The position numbers and the translations under genes are program-made. 64,000 nucleotides of DNA, from the NCBI RefSeq assembly GCF_007753095.1, contig NZ_CP036348.1, positions 1,612,001-1,676,000 of the forward strand, read 5' to 3'. Numbering within the stretch: the stretch's first letter is position 1; each line of letters starts with the position of its first letter. This stretch comes from Rosistilla carotiformis. Its GTDB lineage: Bacteria; Planctomycetota; Planctomycetia; Pirellulales; Pirellulaceae. Of the stretch, positions 28,425 through 37,278 are shown one piece after another. The notes under the pieces are model-generated. The model had not been told where the DNA came from. It saw only the letters and a program-made list of their open reading frames with translations, and searched no databases.

Positions 28425-29477
28425 GTGAGCGAACTCGATCTCTACGATTACCAGTTGCCTCGCGAGTTGATCGCGCAACATCCGCTGTCCCAACGCGCCG
28501 ATGCCCGTTTGATGGTCGTCGACCGCCGCAGCGGATCGATCGAACATCATTACGTTCGCGATCTGCCGTCGCTGGTCGATCCGAACGACGCGATGGTCTT
28601 CAACGACAGCCGCGTGATTCCCGCGCGACTGGTCGGGTTGCGCACACAAACCGGCGGCCGTTGGCAGGGGCTGTTTGTCCGCAAAGACAATGAAACCGGG
28701 CTGTGGGAGATTCTCAGCCGGACTCGCGGCAAGCTGAAGGTGGGCGAGCAGATCACGTTGGAGGATCGCGACGCGCGACCTGTGGAGACTTTGGAAGTGA
28801 TCGCCCGGCTGCCCGACGGGCACCTCGCGGTGCGTCCCGGCAGCGACGGCGAACCGGCTGAATTGTTGGAACGCTTCGGCCGCGTGCCGCTGCCTCCCTA
28901 CATCCGCGAGGGGCAGATGGTCGATGACGACGTGAAGACCTATCAAACGGTCTTCGCTCGCGATCCCGGATCGATCGCCGCGCCAACGGCTGGGCTGCAC
29001 TTCACCCCGGAACTGCTGAAGCAATTGCAGGCCAAGGGAGTTCAATCGCATGCGGTCACGCTGCACGTCGGGATCGGCACCTTCCGCCCCGTGCAAACCG
29101 AAACGCTCGACGAGCACGAGATGCATTACGAGTGGGCCAGCATCTCCGCCGAGACAGCCGAGAAATTGAACGCCGCGCGAGCTGCTGGCGGCCGCGTTCT
29201 GGCGGTCGGGACGACTTCGGTCCGGACGCTGGAAACCGTCGCTGCCGAAAACGATCAACTGGTTGGCTGGACTGGCATGACGAATCTGTTCGTCCGCCCG
29301 CCGTACAAGTTTGGAGCTGTCGATCGCATGCTCACCAACTTCCATCTTCCCAAGAGCACGCTGTTGATGCTGGTCAGTGCCTTCGCCGGACGCGAACTGA
29401 TCATGGAAGCGTACGCCGCGGCGATTGCCGAAGAGTATCGCTTTTTCAGCTACGGCGACGCGATGCTGATTATCTAG
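28425..29477 (+). CDS. queA: S-adenosylmethionine:tRNA ribosyltransferase-isomerase
   Basis: This 350-residue enzyme of queuosine synthesis transfers the ribosyl group of SAM to preQ1 at tRNA position 34. It starts SELDLYDYQLPRELIAQHP and has FNDSRVIPARL, ETYQTVFA-like VKTYQTVFARDPGSIAAPTAGLHFT, and NFHLPKSTLLMLVSAFAG at the end, all QueA hallmarks, at the usual length. The start is GTG at 28425; the frame is open further upstream but lacks family similarity there. No good Shine-Dalgarno was seen. Confidence 0.94.
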   Translation: MSELDLYDYQLPRELIAQHPLSQRADARLMVVDRRSGSIEHHYVRDLPSLVDPNDAMVFNDSRVIPARLVGLRTQTGGRWQGLFVRKDNETGLWEILSRTRGKLKVGEQITLEDRDARPVETLEVIARLPDGHLAVRPGSDGEPAELLERFGRVPLPPYIREGQMVDDDVKTYQTVFARDPGSIAAPTAGLHFTPELLKQLQAKGVQSHAVTLHVGIGTFRPVQTETLDEHEMHYEWASISAETAEKLNAARAAGGRVLAVGTTSVRTLETVAAENDQLVGWTGMTNLFVRPPYKFGAVDRMLTNFHLPKSTLLMLVSAFAGRELIMEAYAAAIAEEYRFFSYGDAMLII

Positions 29478-29509
29478 AGACGACAAATCCAATTGTTAGG
29501 AATCATTCG

Positions 29510-30121
29510 ATGAGTACAGAAGAGCAGATCCTTGTCATCCCGACTTCGGTGATCGAAGCGTTGGGAGCGTTTGAAGGCTTTGAGCCCGACGTCGACCGCT
29601 ACCTGAAGCCGCTGTTGGCGAGCGACCAGTTGAGCTTTCAACCACGCAGCCAGATGGAAGAGGATCCGTCGTTCAAGCAATTGATTCCTTATGTCGTCTT
29701 GGAGTGGACCGATTCGGACGGCCAGGTGCATCTGTTTCGCTACACCCGTGGCAGCGGCCAAGGGGAAAAGCGATTGCACGCGAAGCGAAGCGTTGGGATC
29801 GGCGGGCACATCTCGTCGGAAGACGCCGACAGCAGCGACTTGTATCGGACCGGAATGCTGCGGGAATTGAACGAAGAACTGGTGATCGAATCGAAGTACG
29901 AAGAACAGGTCGTCGGTTTGATCTACGACCCGTCGACCGCTGTCGGCCGGGTTCACTTGGGGGTCGTCCACCTGATGAAAATGGAATCGGCCGACGTCCG
30001 GAACAACGAATCGGGGCTCGTCGATTCGGGCTTCGCACCGCTGGCGGAGCTGATCAGCCAACGCGACCATTTCGAAATCTGGTCCCAGTTGTGTCTGGAT
30101 CATTTGTATCCGCAGACCTAG
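29510..30121 (+). CDS. Nudix-like phosphoesterase
   Basis: This is a 203-residue cytoplasmic protein. The core GIGGHISSEDAD...GMLRELNEELVIE has the G-x5-E and REL-NEEL elements of the Nudix box, with about six extra residues between them, so catalysis is plausible but not certain. Planctomycete homologues are commonly called phosphoesterases. ATG 29510 follows TTAGGAATCATTCG (AGGA 9 nt upstream). It lies 32 bp after queA and probably shares its message. Confidence 0.7.
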   Translation: MSTEEQILVIPTSVIEALGAFEGFEPDVDRYLKPLLASDQLSFQPRSQMEEDPSFKQLIPYVVLEWTDSDGQVHLFRYTRGSGQGEKRLHAKRSVGIGGHISSEDADSSDLYRTGMLRELNEELVIESKYEEQVVGLIYDPSTAVGRVHLGVVHLMKMESADVRNNESGLVDSGFAPLAELISQRDHFEIWSQLCLDHLYPQT

Positions 30122-30168
30122 GAATGTTAGACTTCGGTAGTCCCCTTGTTCCTTGGAGGACTGCCGCG

Positions 30169-31230
30169 ATGGATGATGACGAATCGATTCATAATCCGCA
30201 CGATCGCTTTGTGCGGCGTTTGTTAGGCGAGCTGGATCGTGTTCGCGATCTCGTCCGTTGGCAACTGCCAGCGGAGGTTCTGGCGGAGCTGGATTTGGAG
30301 AGCATTCGACCGGCGAAGGAGTCGTTTGTCGACATCGCACTCCGCGAAGGACTCTCGGATCTGGTCTTCGATGTCAAACTGTCTCGGGGCGACGATGCTT
30401 TTGTGGTGTTGTTGTTCGAGCACAAATCGACAGCCGATCCGCAGACGATCTTCCAGGTGCTGCGATACATCGTCGGCATCAATGACCAGCGATTGCGGAG
30501 CGGTCAGCCGCTGTGCTGCGTGATTCCGCTGGTCTTCTACCACGGCCGCAGTCCTTGGAACGTTGCTCGGACCATGCAGGAACTGGTTGAATCGCCGGAG
30601 CCCCTGCGTGGTTTCGTTCCCAGTTTCACAATGCCGTTGCTCGATTTGAGCCAATGCAGCGACGAGGAATTGCGAGGCGAATCGGTATTCCTCGCTTACA
30701 TGGCGCTGCTAAAATATATCAAGCGGGATGAGCTGCCCGAGCGGTTGCCAGGAATCTTAGAGCTGTTCAGGAAACTATTGCCACCGGCGACCGCCCTTCA
30801 AAGTTTCGAAACCATCTTACGTTACATCGCTACGGGGACCGACCGCGTTACCAAGTCGCAACTGGTCACAATCGTTCAACAGGCTCTTCAAGTAGAAGGA
30901 ACATCGATCATGCCAACCGTCGCCGAACAATGGAAACAGGAAGGACGCCAGGAAGGCGAGCAGAAAGGACGCCAGGAAGGACGTCAGGAAGGACGCCAGG
31001 AAGGACGTCAGGAAGGACGTCAGGAAGGACGTCAGGAAGGACGTCAGGAAGGACGTCAGGAAGGACGTCAGGAAGGTGAGCAAAAAGGGGAATTGATCGG
31101 CCGGATTCTGGTCATGGAAGAGGTGCTCAAGCGACCTCCAACGCCCAAAGAGCAGTTGGCTGGTCAAGACTTGCAGCAGCTGCAACTCCAGGCAGACGCG
31201 CTGTATGTCGAGCTGAAAGGTCGGCAATAA
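30169..31230 (+). CDS. Rpn/YhgA-family PD-(D/E)XK nuclease with EG-repeat tail
   Basis: This 353-residue protein starts at ATG 30169 with GGAGGA 9 nt upstream. The N-terminal Rpn domain contains GLSDLVFDVKL and VVLLFEHKST, where D and E-x-K match the PD-(D/E)XK active site; QVLRYIVGI and VFYHGRSPWN are also typical. Rpn proteins are DNA nucleases linked to recombination and phage defence. The C-terminal tail has 13 units of Q-E/K-G-R/E (residues about 257-308), encoded by 12-bp DNA repeats. Older databases call this family 'putative transposase', but it is not a transposon. Confidence 0.88.
   Translation: MDDDESIHNPHDRFVRRLLGELDRVRDLVRWQLPAEVLAELDLESIRPAKESFVDIALREGLSDLVFDVKLSRGDDAFVVLLFEHKSTADPQTIFQVLRYIVGINDQRLRSGQPLCCVIPLVFYHGRSPWNVARTMQELVESPEPLRGFVPSFTMPLLDLSQCSDEELRGESVFLAYMALLKYIKRDELPERLPGILELFRKLLPPATALQSFETILRYIATGTDRVTKSQLVTIVQQALQVEGTSIMPTVAEQWKQEGRQEGEQKGRQEGRQEGRQEGRQEGRQEGRQEGRQEGRQEGRQEGEQKGELIGRILVMEEVLKRPPTPKEQLAGQDLQQLQLQADALYVELKGRQ
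30896..30909 (+). promoter_or_regulatory. Internal Shine-Dalgarno within the Rpn gene
   Basis: AAGGA (30896-30900; AGAAGGA from 30894) lies 9 nt before an in-frame ATG at 30910 inside the rpn reading frame. This is a better ribosome site than most true starts in this window, so an internal translation start is plausible. Confidence 0.55.
30910..31230 (+). CDS. Candidate intragenic antitoxin (C-terminal Rpn short form)
   Basis: Initiation at the internal ATG would give a 106-residue protein, MPTVAEQWKQEG..., identical to the last third of the Rpn protein and lacking the nuclease. In enterobacterial Rpn systems the C-terminal domain is separately translated from such a site and inhibits the full-length nuclease. 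Here the product would hold the EG repeats and the closing helix LAGQDLQQLQLQADALYVEL. Transfer of that mechanism to planctomycetes is inference. Confidence 0.5.
   Translation: MPTVAEQWKQEGRQEGEQKGRQEGRQEGRQEGRQEGRQEGRQEGRQEGRQEGRQEGEQKGELIGRILVMEEVLKRPPTPKEQLAGQDLQQLQLQADALYVELKGRQ
30937..31092 (+). repeat. 12-bp tandem repeat (13 units) inside rpn
   Basis: There are 13 consecutive 12-bp units of consensus CAGGAAGGACGT/C, encoding QEGR with a few QEGE/QKGR/QKGE variants at the ends. The central eight units are nearly identical at DNA level, implying recent slippage. Gain or loss of a unit keeps the frame. Confidence 0.95.
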
Positions 31231-31349
31231 TCGAAGGAGCGGTTTGCCTTGCTGTTCAAATGTCAAAGGTCCAGAGGACTGCAGTTCTCTAAGTCAGAGA
31301 GTGTCCCGCCGCGGAGCGTTGGGGCGTGGGTAGCATTCCCTTTCTACGG

Positions 31350-32654
31350 TTAGGCGATCATTTGATCGATCACACCGGTGCTGTCGCCGTGTTGTTGGGC
31401 GTTGACGCCGACGCCGCGCAAGAGCGTTAGCCAAGCGTTGCAGAGTGGCGTGTCCTGAGGGACGACGATGTTTTCGCCCAGCTTGATTCCCGCGCCGCCG
31501 CCAGCGATCAGGGTCGGGCAGTTCGTCAGGTCGTGGCCGGTGCGAAGGTTGCTTCCGTAAGCCAGCACGAGGTTGTCGAACAATCGGCTGCCATCGGCTT
31601 CGCGAGTCTCTTTAAGTTTATCGAGCAAGCCGGCCAGCAGCATGCTCTGCGTCGAGTCCCGTTTCTGCGAGCAGACCAGTTTCTCGCCTCGCGTCCCGTG
31701 ATAGTGACTCATGTCGTGCGGGGCGACGTTTTGGCCGATGCTGGTCAAAAGCGCCGAGACGGGTTGGCGATAGGTGATCACTCGCGTGCTGTCGGTCTGC
31801 AGCGCGGCAACCATCAGATCGTACATCAATCGGATCTCCTCGCGGCCCATCATTTCCGAAGGAGGTTGGGCCAACGGAGCCGCCGGACGCGGCCGTTCCA
31901 GCCACTGTTCGTCTTTGCTCAATCGTGTCTCGATATCGCGGATGCTTTCAAAATATTCATCCAGCTTTTTGTTGTCGTGGTTCCCCAGGCCGCGTTGCAG
32001 GCTGTGGGCATTCTCCAGAACCGTGTCGAGCACACTCTTGCGTTGAGCGATCATCGCGCGTCGTTGTTCCAGTGGCAGCGAGTCTTTGGAGAACAGGCGG
32101 TGGAAAACTTGGATCGGTTCCTTGTCGCCGCCGATCGGTTTTCCACTGGCGTCCCAGGCTAGCGACAGCCCAGGACCGTGCCCCGACCGTCCTGCCGATT
32201 CCGCGTGATCGAACTGCAGCGAAGCGAAGCGCGTGTGCATGCCAAACTCTTTGGCAGCGACCTGGTCGGCGGAGATCGTGTTGCAGAAACTCTGCCCCGG
32301 TTGGCCGTATGGGTTGGCACCGGTCAGCCACCACGTGCTCCCCGCATGCCCTTCGACTGAAAACTTGTTCCGCAGTCCCTGCACGACCGAGAAATCGGAT
32401 CGATGGCGTTCCAACGGCTTCAGCCCTAGCGGAATCTGGTAATCGGCCCCCGGCGTATTCATGTCGGGAAACCACGATTCCTCCGTCACGCCCCAGCCGA
32501 AACCCAAGAAGAGCATCCGTTTGGGCGGCGCTGCGGGCGCCGCAGCTCGGGCGAAGCGCCGGAAGCCAAACGATTCCAGGAAGGGCAACGTGACGGCAGC
32601 CGATGCGGATCGAAGGACTTGTCGCCGCGAGGGTTTTCGATTTGTAGGGAACAT
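31350..32654 (-). CDS. DUF1552 domain protein with Tat signal
   Basis: This 434-residue protein begins with SRRQVLRSASAAVTLPFLESF, a twin-arginine export signal. The remainder (MLFLGFGWGVTEESWFPD, VQGLRNKFSVEGHAGSTWWLTG, LRTGHDLTNCPTLIAGGG) matches DUF1552, an alkaline-phosphatase-like family found almost only in planctomycetes and relatives, always beside DUF1592 proteins. Its biochemical role is unknown. ATG 32654 has AAGGAT upstream and lies 19 bp after the DUF1592 stop. It is the last gene of the sigma-factor operon. Confidence 0.88.
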   Translation of the reverse strand: MFPTNRKPSRRQVLRSASAAVTLPFLESFGFRRFARAAAPAAPPKRMLFLGFGWGVTEESWFPDMNTPGADYQIPLGLKPLERHRSDFSVVQGLRNKFSVEGHAGSTWWLTGANPYGQPGQSFCNTISADQVAAKEFGMHTRFASLQFDHAESAGRSGHGPGLSLAWDASGKPIGGDKEPIQVFHRLFSKDSLPLEQRRAMIAQRKSVLDTVLENAHSLQRGLGNHDNKKLDEYFESIRDIETRLSKDEQWLERPRPAAPLAQPPSEMMGREEIRLMYDLMVAALQTDSTRVITYRQPVSALLTSIGQNVAPHDMSHYHGTRGEKLVCSQKRDSTQSMLLAGLLDKLKETREADGSRLFDNLVLAYGSNLRTGHDLTNCPTLIAGGGAGIKLGENIVVPQDTPLCNAWLTLLRGVGVNAQQHGDSTGVIDQMIA

Positions 32655-32673
32655 GGTGCGGGTTATCCTTAGG

Positions 32674-35382
32674 TTACTTCGATTGAAATTCGGTGCTTTG
32701 AACCAACGATTGAACAAACGATCGGATGGCAAAGTCGTGGTCGCCAGCTTGTCGCAGCGTCTCTTCGATCAAGCCTTCGTCGCTGAACGCCACCGGGCGC
32801 CCCAGCGCGTATTGGATCAAGGCCTCGGTGAAGCCGCGGGCAAACGCATCGTGACGCTGGGCGATCAGGTCGCGGAGTTCAAAGTAGTTCTGAAACGCTG
32901 GCCCGTTGTGCAATGCGCTCGACGGATCGATCGTCCAGCTGATTTTGCCGTCCGGTTTCGGTTTGCCGTTGTCATCGGCGGCGTGGTAACTGTCCTCGGT
33001 TCTCCAGGCGCCGACGGCGTCGAAATTTTCGAGTCCGAAACCGATCGGATCGATCTTGCGATGGCAGCTTGCGCATTGTGGCTCCTCCTGGTGGGCGAGC
33101 ACTCGTTGGCGAGTTGTCAGCGCTTGTCCGGCCAGACGAGCCAGTTGAGGAATGTTGGCCGGTGCCGGTGGCGGTGGATCGTTTAGCAGTTTTCGCAACA
33201 CCCAGACGCCTCGTTCCACCGGGCTAGTGGCGTCGCCGTTGCTGCCCATCAAATGAATCGCTGCCATCCCCAGCAATCCACCGCGTGGCGAATCGGCGGG
33301 GAGTGCGACCTTGCGGTATTCGTCACCGTGAACCCCATCGATGCCATAATAATTGGCGAGCACGGCGTTGATGACTGCATAATCGCTCTTCAGCAGATCG
33401 GTCAGTTTGCTGTTGTTTTTCAACAGCAGGCTCACGGTTTGATAGATCTCCAATCGAGCGGCTTTCCGTGTGCTGTTGTCGAATCGTGGGTGGTTTTGTT
33501 GATTGACCTCAAAGAAGTCGAGTCGTTCGAGTCCCAGCCATTGATAGGTCAATGCGTTGACGAGGTCTTCCGAACGCGGGTCGTCCAAAAGACGCGTGAC
33601 TTGTGCGGCGAGGACCTCGGGGCGATGCAATTCGTTCTTTTCGGCGAGGCCGACCAACACGTCGTCTGGCGGCGAACCCCACAAGAAATAGGCGAGTCGA
33701 TTGGCCAGTTCGCGGTCGTTCAGACGCCGTGGCTGATCGGTCGTCCGCGGCTCCGAATGGTACAAAAACATCGGCGACGCGAGCACGATCGACAGCGTCT
33801 GTTTGAGTGCATCGGGATGCTTTTCTCCCTGGCCACGGTGCCCTTCGTAGATTGCGACCAATCGATCGATATAGGACTCCGATGGCGCTACGCCACGAAA
33901 CGCTTCGGCGGCAAACTGCTTGAAGGCGACGTGCAGTTCATCGCTTGTGGGGCTGGCTGATTTGTCGTGGAATTGCAGTTTGTCGATCGCAGCGATCCCC
34001 GGCGGCTTCGGCTGGCCTGCCGTTGGGACGCGCTCAATCTCCATCCAATCGACCCACAGCGAGAACTTGCGGCCGATCCCATCGTTTTCGTCCCGTCCTT
34101 CCCGGGCAACTCGCGTCGCTTGGACCCAGTCGTCGCGGGTACCCTTTTCGCGGAGGAACAACCAACGATTGAAGCGGTCTTTGTTGGCGCGGGTCATCGT
34201 CAGCGGGAATTCCACGACTTGGGGCGATTCGATCGTCCCCGTGATCTCATGGGCGCTGAACGCTTGTTGGGACCGTGGATTGATTCCAAATTCGATGAAC
34301 CGCCGCTCGGGCGTGGCGTCGGGAGTTACTGCGGCGGCAAAGCGGACGATGTAGTTGCCGACGGGCCAGCTGAACGGAACCAGCAGGTTGATCGTCGCAT
34401 TATCCAGCACCGACGGATGTTCGTTGGAAGCCGCCAGATAGGCACCGGATTCAACCGCTGGCTGTTCTAAATAGTACTGGTGATAGGGGAGATGAAATGG
34501 GTTGAGAGCGGAGATCGCTTTGTCGGCATTGTTCTCTTCGGTTTGGAAGCCAAAGGTCTCCGGCGCGAGCACGCCGGGCAACTTCTTCCAACTGCGATAG
34601 AAGATGTGTCGATGGTTACCCAGTGGTCCCGCTCGAATCTCGGCGATGATCTCTGCATTCTCGGGCAGCTCCACCGCGGCATCGACTTGCTTTGCCCAAC
34701 GCGTCGCCCGCTCCAACGCGTCTCTTTGATCTTCGATCCGCTGGCGAACCTTTTCGGTGATCTCTTCGGTCTCAAAACGCAGCTTCTTTTCCACATCGGC
34801 CGCGGCGTCCCATTCAAACGCCTCTTCGAGCGCTTCGCGTCCCAGAGCCAGGTACTGTTCAAACTGAGTGCTCGACAGGTAGAGATCTGAACCAAAGGTG
34901 TCGAAGCGTCCGCTGGCCGTGTCGGCGGGGAGATCGTTGACCGTGATCTCGACGCCCAACAGCTCCCGCAGCGTATTGCGGTACTCGCGTCGATTCAGAC
35001 GCCGCATCGTGATCCGTCCCTTTTGGTCGGCGAGGACGCGACGCGCGGTGACCATCACGTCGGCCAAGTGGGCCAGGAAGTCGGCTTTCGCTCCTTTGTC
35101 GATCGCCGGTTCGCTCGGCGGCGGCATCTCGCCGGCGTTTAACGCGCCGAGAACCTTCTGCCAACGCGCCGCCGTCGGGTTGTCTTCGATCGACAGCGGC
35201 AGGTCGTCGACGCGGAAGGCAGCTTCCGCGTTCTCGGCTCCGTGACATGCCACGCAATGTTTTTGCAGGAGCGCGAAGTGGTCCTTCGCAATGGCGGCAA
35301 CCGGGACCTCAGCGGCGGCGACCCACGCCCCGGGCAAGCTGATTGCGATCGAAAACAGAAATGAAAGGGCGAACTTTGGCAT
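32674..35382 (-). CDS. DUF1592-type planctomycete cytochrome-like protein (DUF1587/1592/1595/1588/1585)
   Basis: This 902-residue secreted protein has a signal peptide to about residue 24, then a c-type haem site [10 protein letters not shown] (PSCyt1-like). DUF1587 follows with [16 protein letters not shown], a carbohydrate-binding-like middle part, and DUF1592/1588/1585 sections at the end, including [30 protein letters not shown] (second CxxCH) and the final [15 protein letters not shown]. Such proteins are thought to process polysaccharides with haem redox activity; direct evidence is lacking. It is transcribed after the anti-sigma gene with a 37-bp gap. Confidence 0.9.
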   Translation of the reverse strand: MPKFALSFLFSIAISLPGAWVAAAEVPVAAIAKDHFALLQKHCVACHGAENAEAAFRVDDLPLSIEDNPTAARWQKVLGALNAGEMPPPSEPAIDKGAKADFLAHLADVMVTARRVLADQKGRITMRRLNRREYRNTLRELLGVEITVNDLPADTASGRFDTFGSDLYLSSTQFEQYLALGREALEEAFEWDAAADVEKKLRFETEEITEKVRQRIEDQRDALERATRWAKQVDAAVELPENAEIIAEIRAGPLGNHRHIFYRSWKKLPGVLAPETFGFQTEENNADKAISALNPFHLPYHQYYLEQPAVESGAYLAASNEHPSVLDNATINLLVPFSWPVGNYIVRFAAAVTPDATPERRFIEFGINPRSQQAFSAHEITGTIESPQVVEFPLTMTRANKDRFNRWLFLREKGTRDDWVQATRVAREGRDENDGIGRKFSLWVDWMEIERVPTAGQPKPPGIAAIDKLQFHDKSASPTSDELHVAFKQFAAEAFRGVAPSESYIDRLVAIYEGHRGQGEKHPDALKQTLSIVLASPMFLYHSEPRTTDQPRRLNDRELANRLAYFLWGSPPDDVLVGLAEKNELHRPEVLAAQVTRLLDDPRSEDLVNALTYQWLGLERLDFFEVNQQNHPRFDNSTRKAARLEIYQTVSLLLKNNSKLTDLLKSDYAVINAVLANYYGIDGVHGDEYRKVALPADSPRGGLLGMAAIHLMGSNGDATSPVERGVWVLRKLLNDPPPPAPANIPQLARLAGQALTTRQRVLAHQEEPQCASCHRKIDPIGFGLENFDAVGAWRTEDSYHAADDNGKPKPDGKISWTIDPSSALHNGPAFQNYFELRDLIAQRHDAFARGFTEALIQYALGRPVAFSDEGLIEETLRQAGDHDFAIRSFVQSLVQSTEFQSK

Positions 35383-35419
35383 ATCGTTTGGCAGGATAGA
35401 TTGATGGTTGGTTAAGCGG

Positions 35420-36415
35420 CTAGCGCGGGTAATGCGTCAGCGAAAGCTGGATGTCGTCGATGAAGTGCCCGGCAAACGTGAGCCGCTGCCCCGAGTCGAG
35501 GTCGTCTGGACCGGCGTGGCAGATCGCGATGTGCAGCAACAAAAAATCGGCATCGGCGGGAAGCTTGATTTCACAGTTTCCCTGCTGCCACGTTGCCGGA
35601 TCGACGTCCAGCCGCCAACTCCGGTAGGCAATCGCCAAGGCGTTTCGGTTCTTCAGATCCCCGGCTAGCAGTTTCGGATTCGCAGCGGTTTGCGCGTCGA
35701 TCGCGGTCATCGAGATCACGTATCGGATCCCTTCGTCCCGCGGTTGAGGCGTGGAGTTAAATTGTGCCGTCGCCGTGGCGATCGTCACTCCACTGGCCAA
35801 CTGGGACTGGAACGATCGGAGGTCGATCAAACGATAGAGGTCTCCCCAGTGGCTGCCCGCCGGATCGGACTTCGCTTCGTAATCCGCTCGCAACATTTGC
35901 AGCATCCGATCGCCGCTGGCGGCTTGCACGTTGGATTGGTCGGCGACGACTTGGCTGAAGTCGCCACTGAATCGCCCCGGCATCGTCGGCGGACCGTTCA
36001 CGCCGGGAGTGGTTCCCGATTCGAAGTCTTCGCTGAAGAGCTGTGTTTCTGCTGGCATTTGCAAAAGTCGCGTTACCGGCCAAGCGACTCCCGTGATCAG
36101 AACTCCCAGCAGCATTCCGGTCACCAAGACGTAGGTCGATTTGCCGGGCGGAGTTATCGCCGACGCGATGCTCCATGATTCGGAGCGACGATGGACCGGA
36201 TGGGAAGCTGCCGCCGCGGTGGGGGATGGATCGTCGACAGGCCAAGCTGCCAGGGCGGCTTGAGACGCCAAGCCGCTGACTTCGGCCAGTTCCCAGAATC
36301 GTTGCCTGGCCGGTTCGGAGTGCAGCATCAGCGTTTCGAACTCGGCTTGCTCCGCTTCCGAAAGAGCATCGTCCAGGAACGACCCGATCAAACGATCGAT
36401 GTAGTCATCTTTCAT
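35420..36415 (-). CDS. FecR-type anti-sigma factor with beta-sandwich sensor domain
   Basis: This is a 331-residue protein. The N-terminus (about 1-55, MKDDYIDRLIGSFLDDALSE, LHSEPARQRFWELAEV) is the sigma-binding FecR-like region. A membrane helix lies near 95-115 (YVLVTGMLLGVLITGVAW), and an outer beta-rich domain (about 125-331, FSEDFESGTTP...FIDDIQLSL) resembles glycan-binding jelly rolls. It should hold the ECF sigma factor inactive until a signal outside is sensed. Its ATG overlaps the sigma stop (ATGA), the usual translational coupling of such pairs. Confidence 0.8.
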   Translation of the reverse strand: MKDDYIDRLIGSFLDDALSEAEQAEFETLMLHSEPARQRFWELAEVSGLASQAALAAWPVDDPSPTAAAASHPVHRRSESWSIASAITPPGKSTYVLVTGMLLGVLITGVAWPVTRLLQMPAETQLFSEDFESGTTPGVNGPPTMPGRFSGDFSQVVADQSNVQAASGDRMLQMLRADYEAKSDPAGSHWGDLYRLIDLRSFQSQLASGVTIATATAQFNSTPQPRDEGIRYVISMTAIDAQTAANPKLLAGDLKNRNALAIAYRSWRLDVDPATWQQGNCEIKLPADADFLLLHIAICHAGPDDLDSGQRLTFAGHFIDDIQLSLTHYPR

Positions 36416-36927
36416 TGCGAGCCTCCACTGGCAAGTTGCCGGTCCATGCATTCGCGCAGTGCCATTCGCGTTTTGGAGAGCGCGACGTTGATCGAATTTA
36501 CGGTTCGCGACAGGATCTCTGCGATCTGTGTGGGAGAGTGCTCGCGTTGGTAACGCAAGGAAATGATCTCGCGCGATTTGGGGGCCAGGTCGCCGAGGCA
36601 TTTGGTCAGCGCTTGCAGGCGCTCTTCGCTAGCCCAGTCGTCCGGGCACGAAGCGATCAAGGAATCGATGACATCGACGCTGCGGACGTTTGCCGCCCGC
36701 CGGGCTTCCATGAGTTTGAAACGCAGGATCGAACGACTCCAGGCGAGAAAACTGGTCTCCAGGTCGAATTCCTCCGCTTTGGCGGTGATCGTCAGGAAGG
36801 TCTCTTGGATCAAATCGTCGGCCTGGATGAAGTTGGGGCTCAGCGCGATCGCCATCGCTTTCAGCTGGGATTGATGCTGAACGAACAACTGTTGCACTTG
36901 GAGGGTATGGTCGGGGGGATGTTTCAT
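36412..36927 (-). CDS. ECF sigma-70 family RNA polymerase sigma factor
   Basis: This is a 171-residue ECF sigma factor. Region 2 (about 15-80: LKAMAIALSPNFIQADDLIQETFLTI) recognises the -10 element. Region 4 (about 115-165: LAPKSREIISLRYQREHSPTQIAEILSRTVNSINVALSKTR) binds -35. The full length is typical. It starts the operon sigma / anti-sigma / DUF1592 / DUF1552, so it probably controls its own operon and glycan-use genes elsewhere. No autoregulated promoter was convincing by eye. Confidence 0.93.
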   Translation of the reverse strand: MKHPPDHTLQVQQLFVQHQSQLKAMAIALSPNFIQADDLIQETFLTITAKAEEFDLETSFLAWSRSILRFKLMEARRAANVRSVDVIDSLIASCPDDWASEERLQALTKCLGDLAPKSREIISLRYQREHSPTQIAEILSRTVNSINVALSKTRMALRECMDRQLASGGSQ

Positions 36928-37278
36928 GGTCGCTTTCTATAACTATGACGCGACGCGCCAAAGACTTAGCCAACATTTTGCAGAAAAAATGCCGCCAAGG
37001 GGGCGTGCCGTCGCTCAGCTTGCCGTTTTGTGCGGAATCTGAGCCCGCAGCAGGCCTGGGAGAATCGTAACCAATGACGGTTGGGCAGCGTGTCGCGAGA
37101 GGCGTCGATCGCGCAGATAGCCGCCGCGGGCGGCCATTCAGGAAAAGGCTGAAGGCGTATGGCAGCAAGACCCATAGGGGGGCGAGCCTGCGCCCCATGG
37201 GATGTCTTCTTAATGTGAAGCGTCCCGTTGCGGAGAGCAGCGGGATTACTTTGTCTCGGGACCGCAGGCCCCGCGCGA
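36928..37278. other. Intergenic region between TerC and sigma operon, with a hairpin
   Basis: This 351-bp gap holds the unresolved promoter of the sigma operon at its left end. A hairpin at 37171-37201 has arms CCCAT..GGGGCG / CGCCCC..ATGGG with small bulges. No T-tract follows on either strand. No coding frame was recognised. Confidence 0.45.

Noticed and set aside
30937-31092. CRISPR array
   Set aside because: The repeats are contiguous 12-bp coding units without spacers.
30169-31230. Transposase or insertion sequence
   Set aside because: The family is sometimes labelled 'putative transposase', but the motifs are those of a PD-(D/E)XK Rpn nuclease, and no terminal repeats or target duplication flank the gene.
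30817-31266. Minus-strand ORF rich in SFL repeats opposite the rpn tandem repeat
   Set aside because: It is the antisense shadow of the 12-bp repeat and has no ribosome site or domain.
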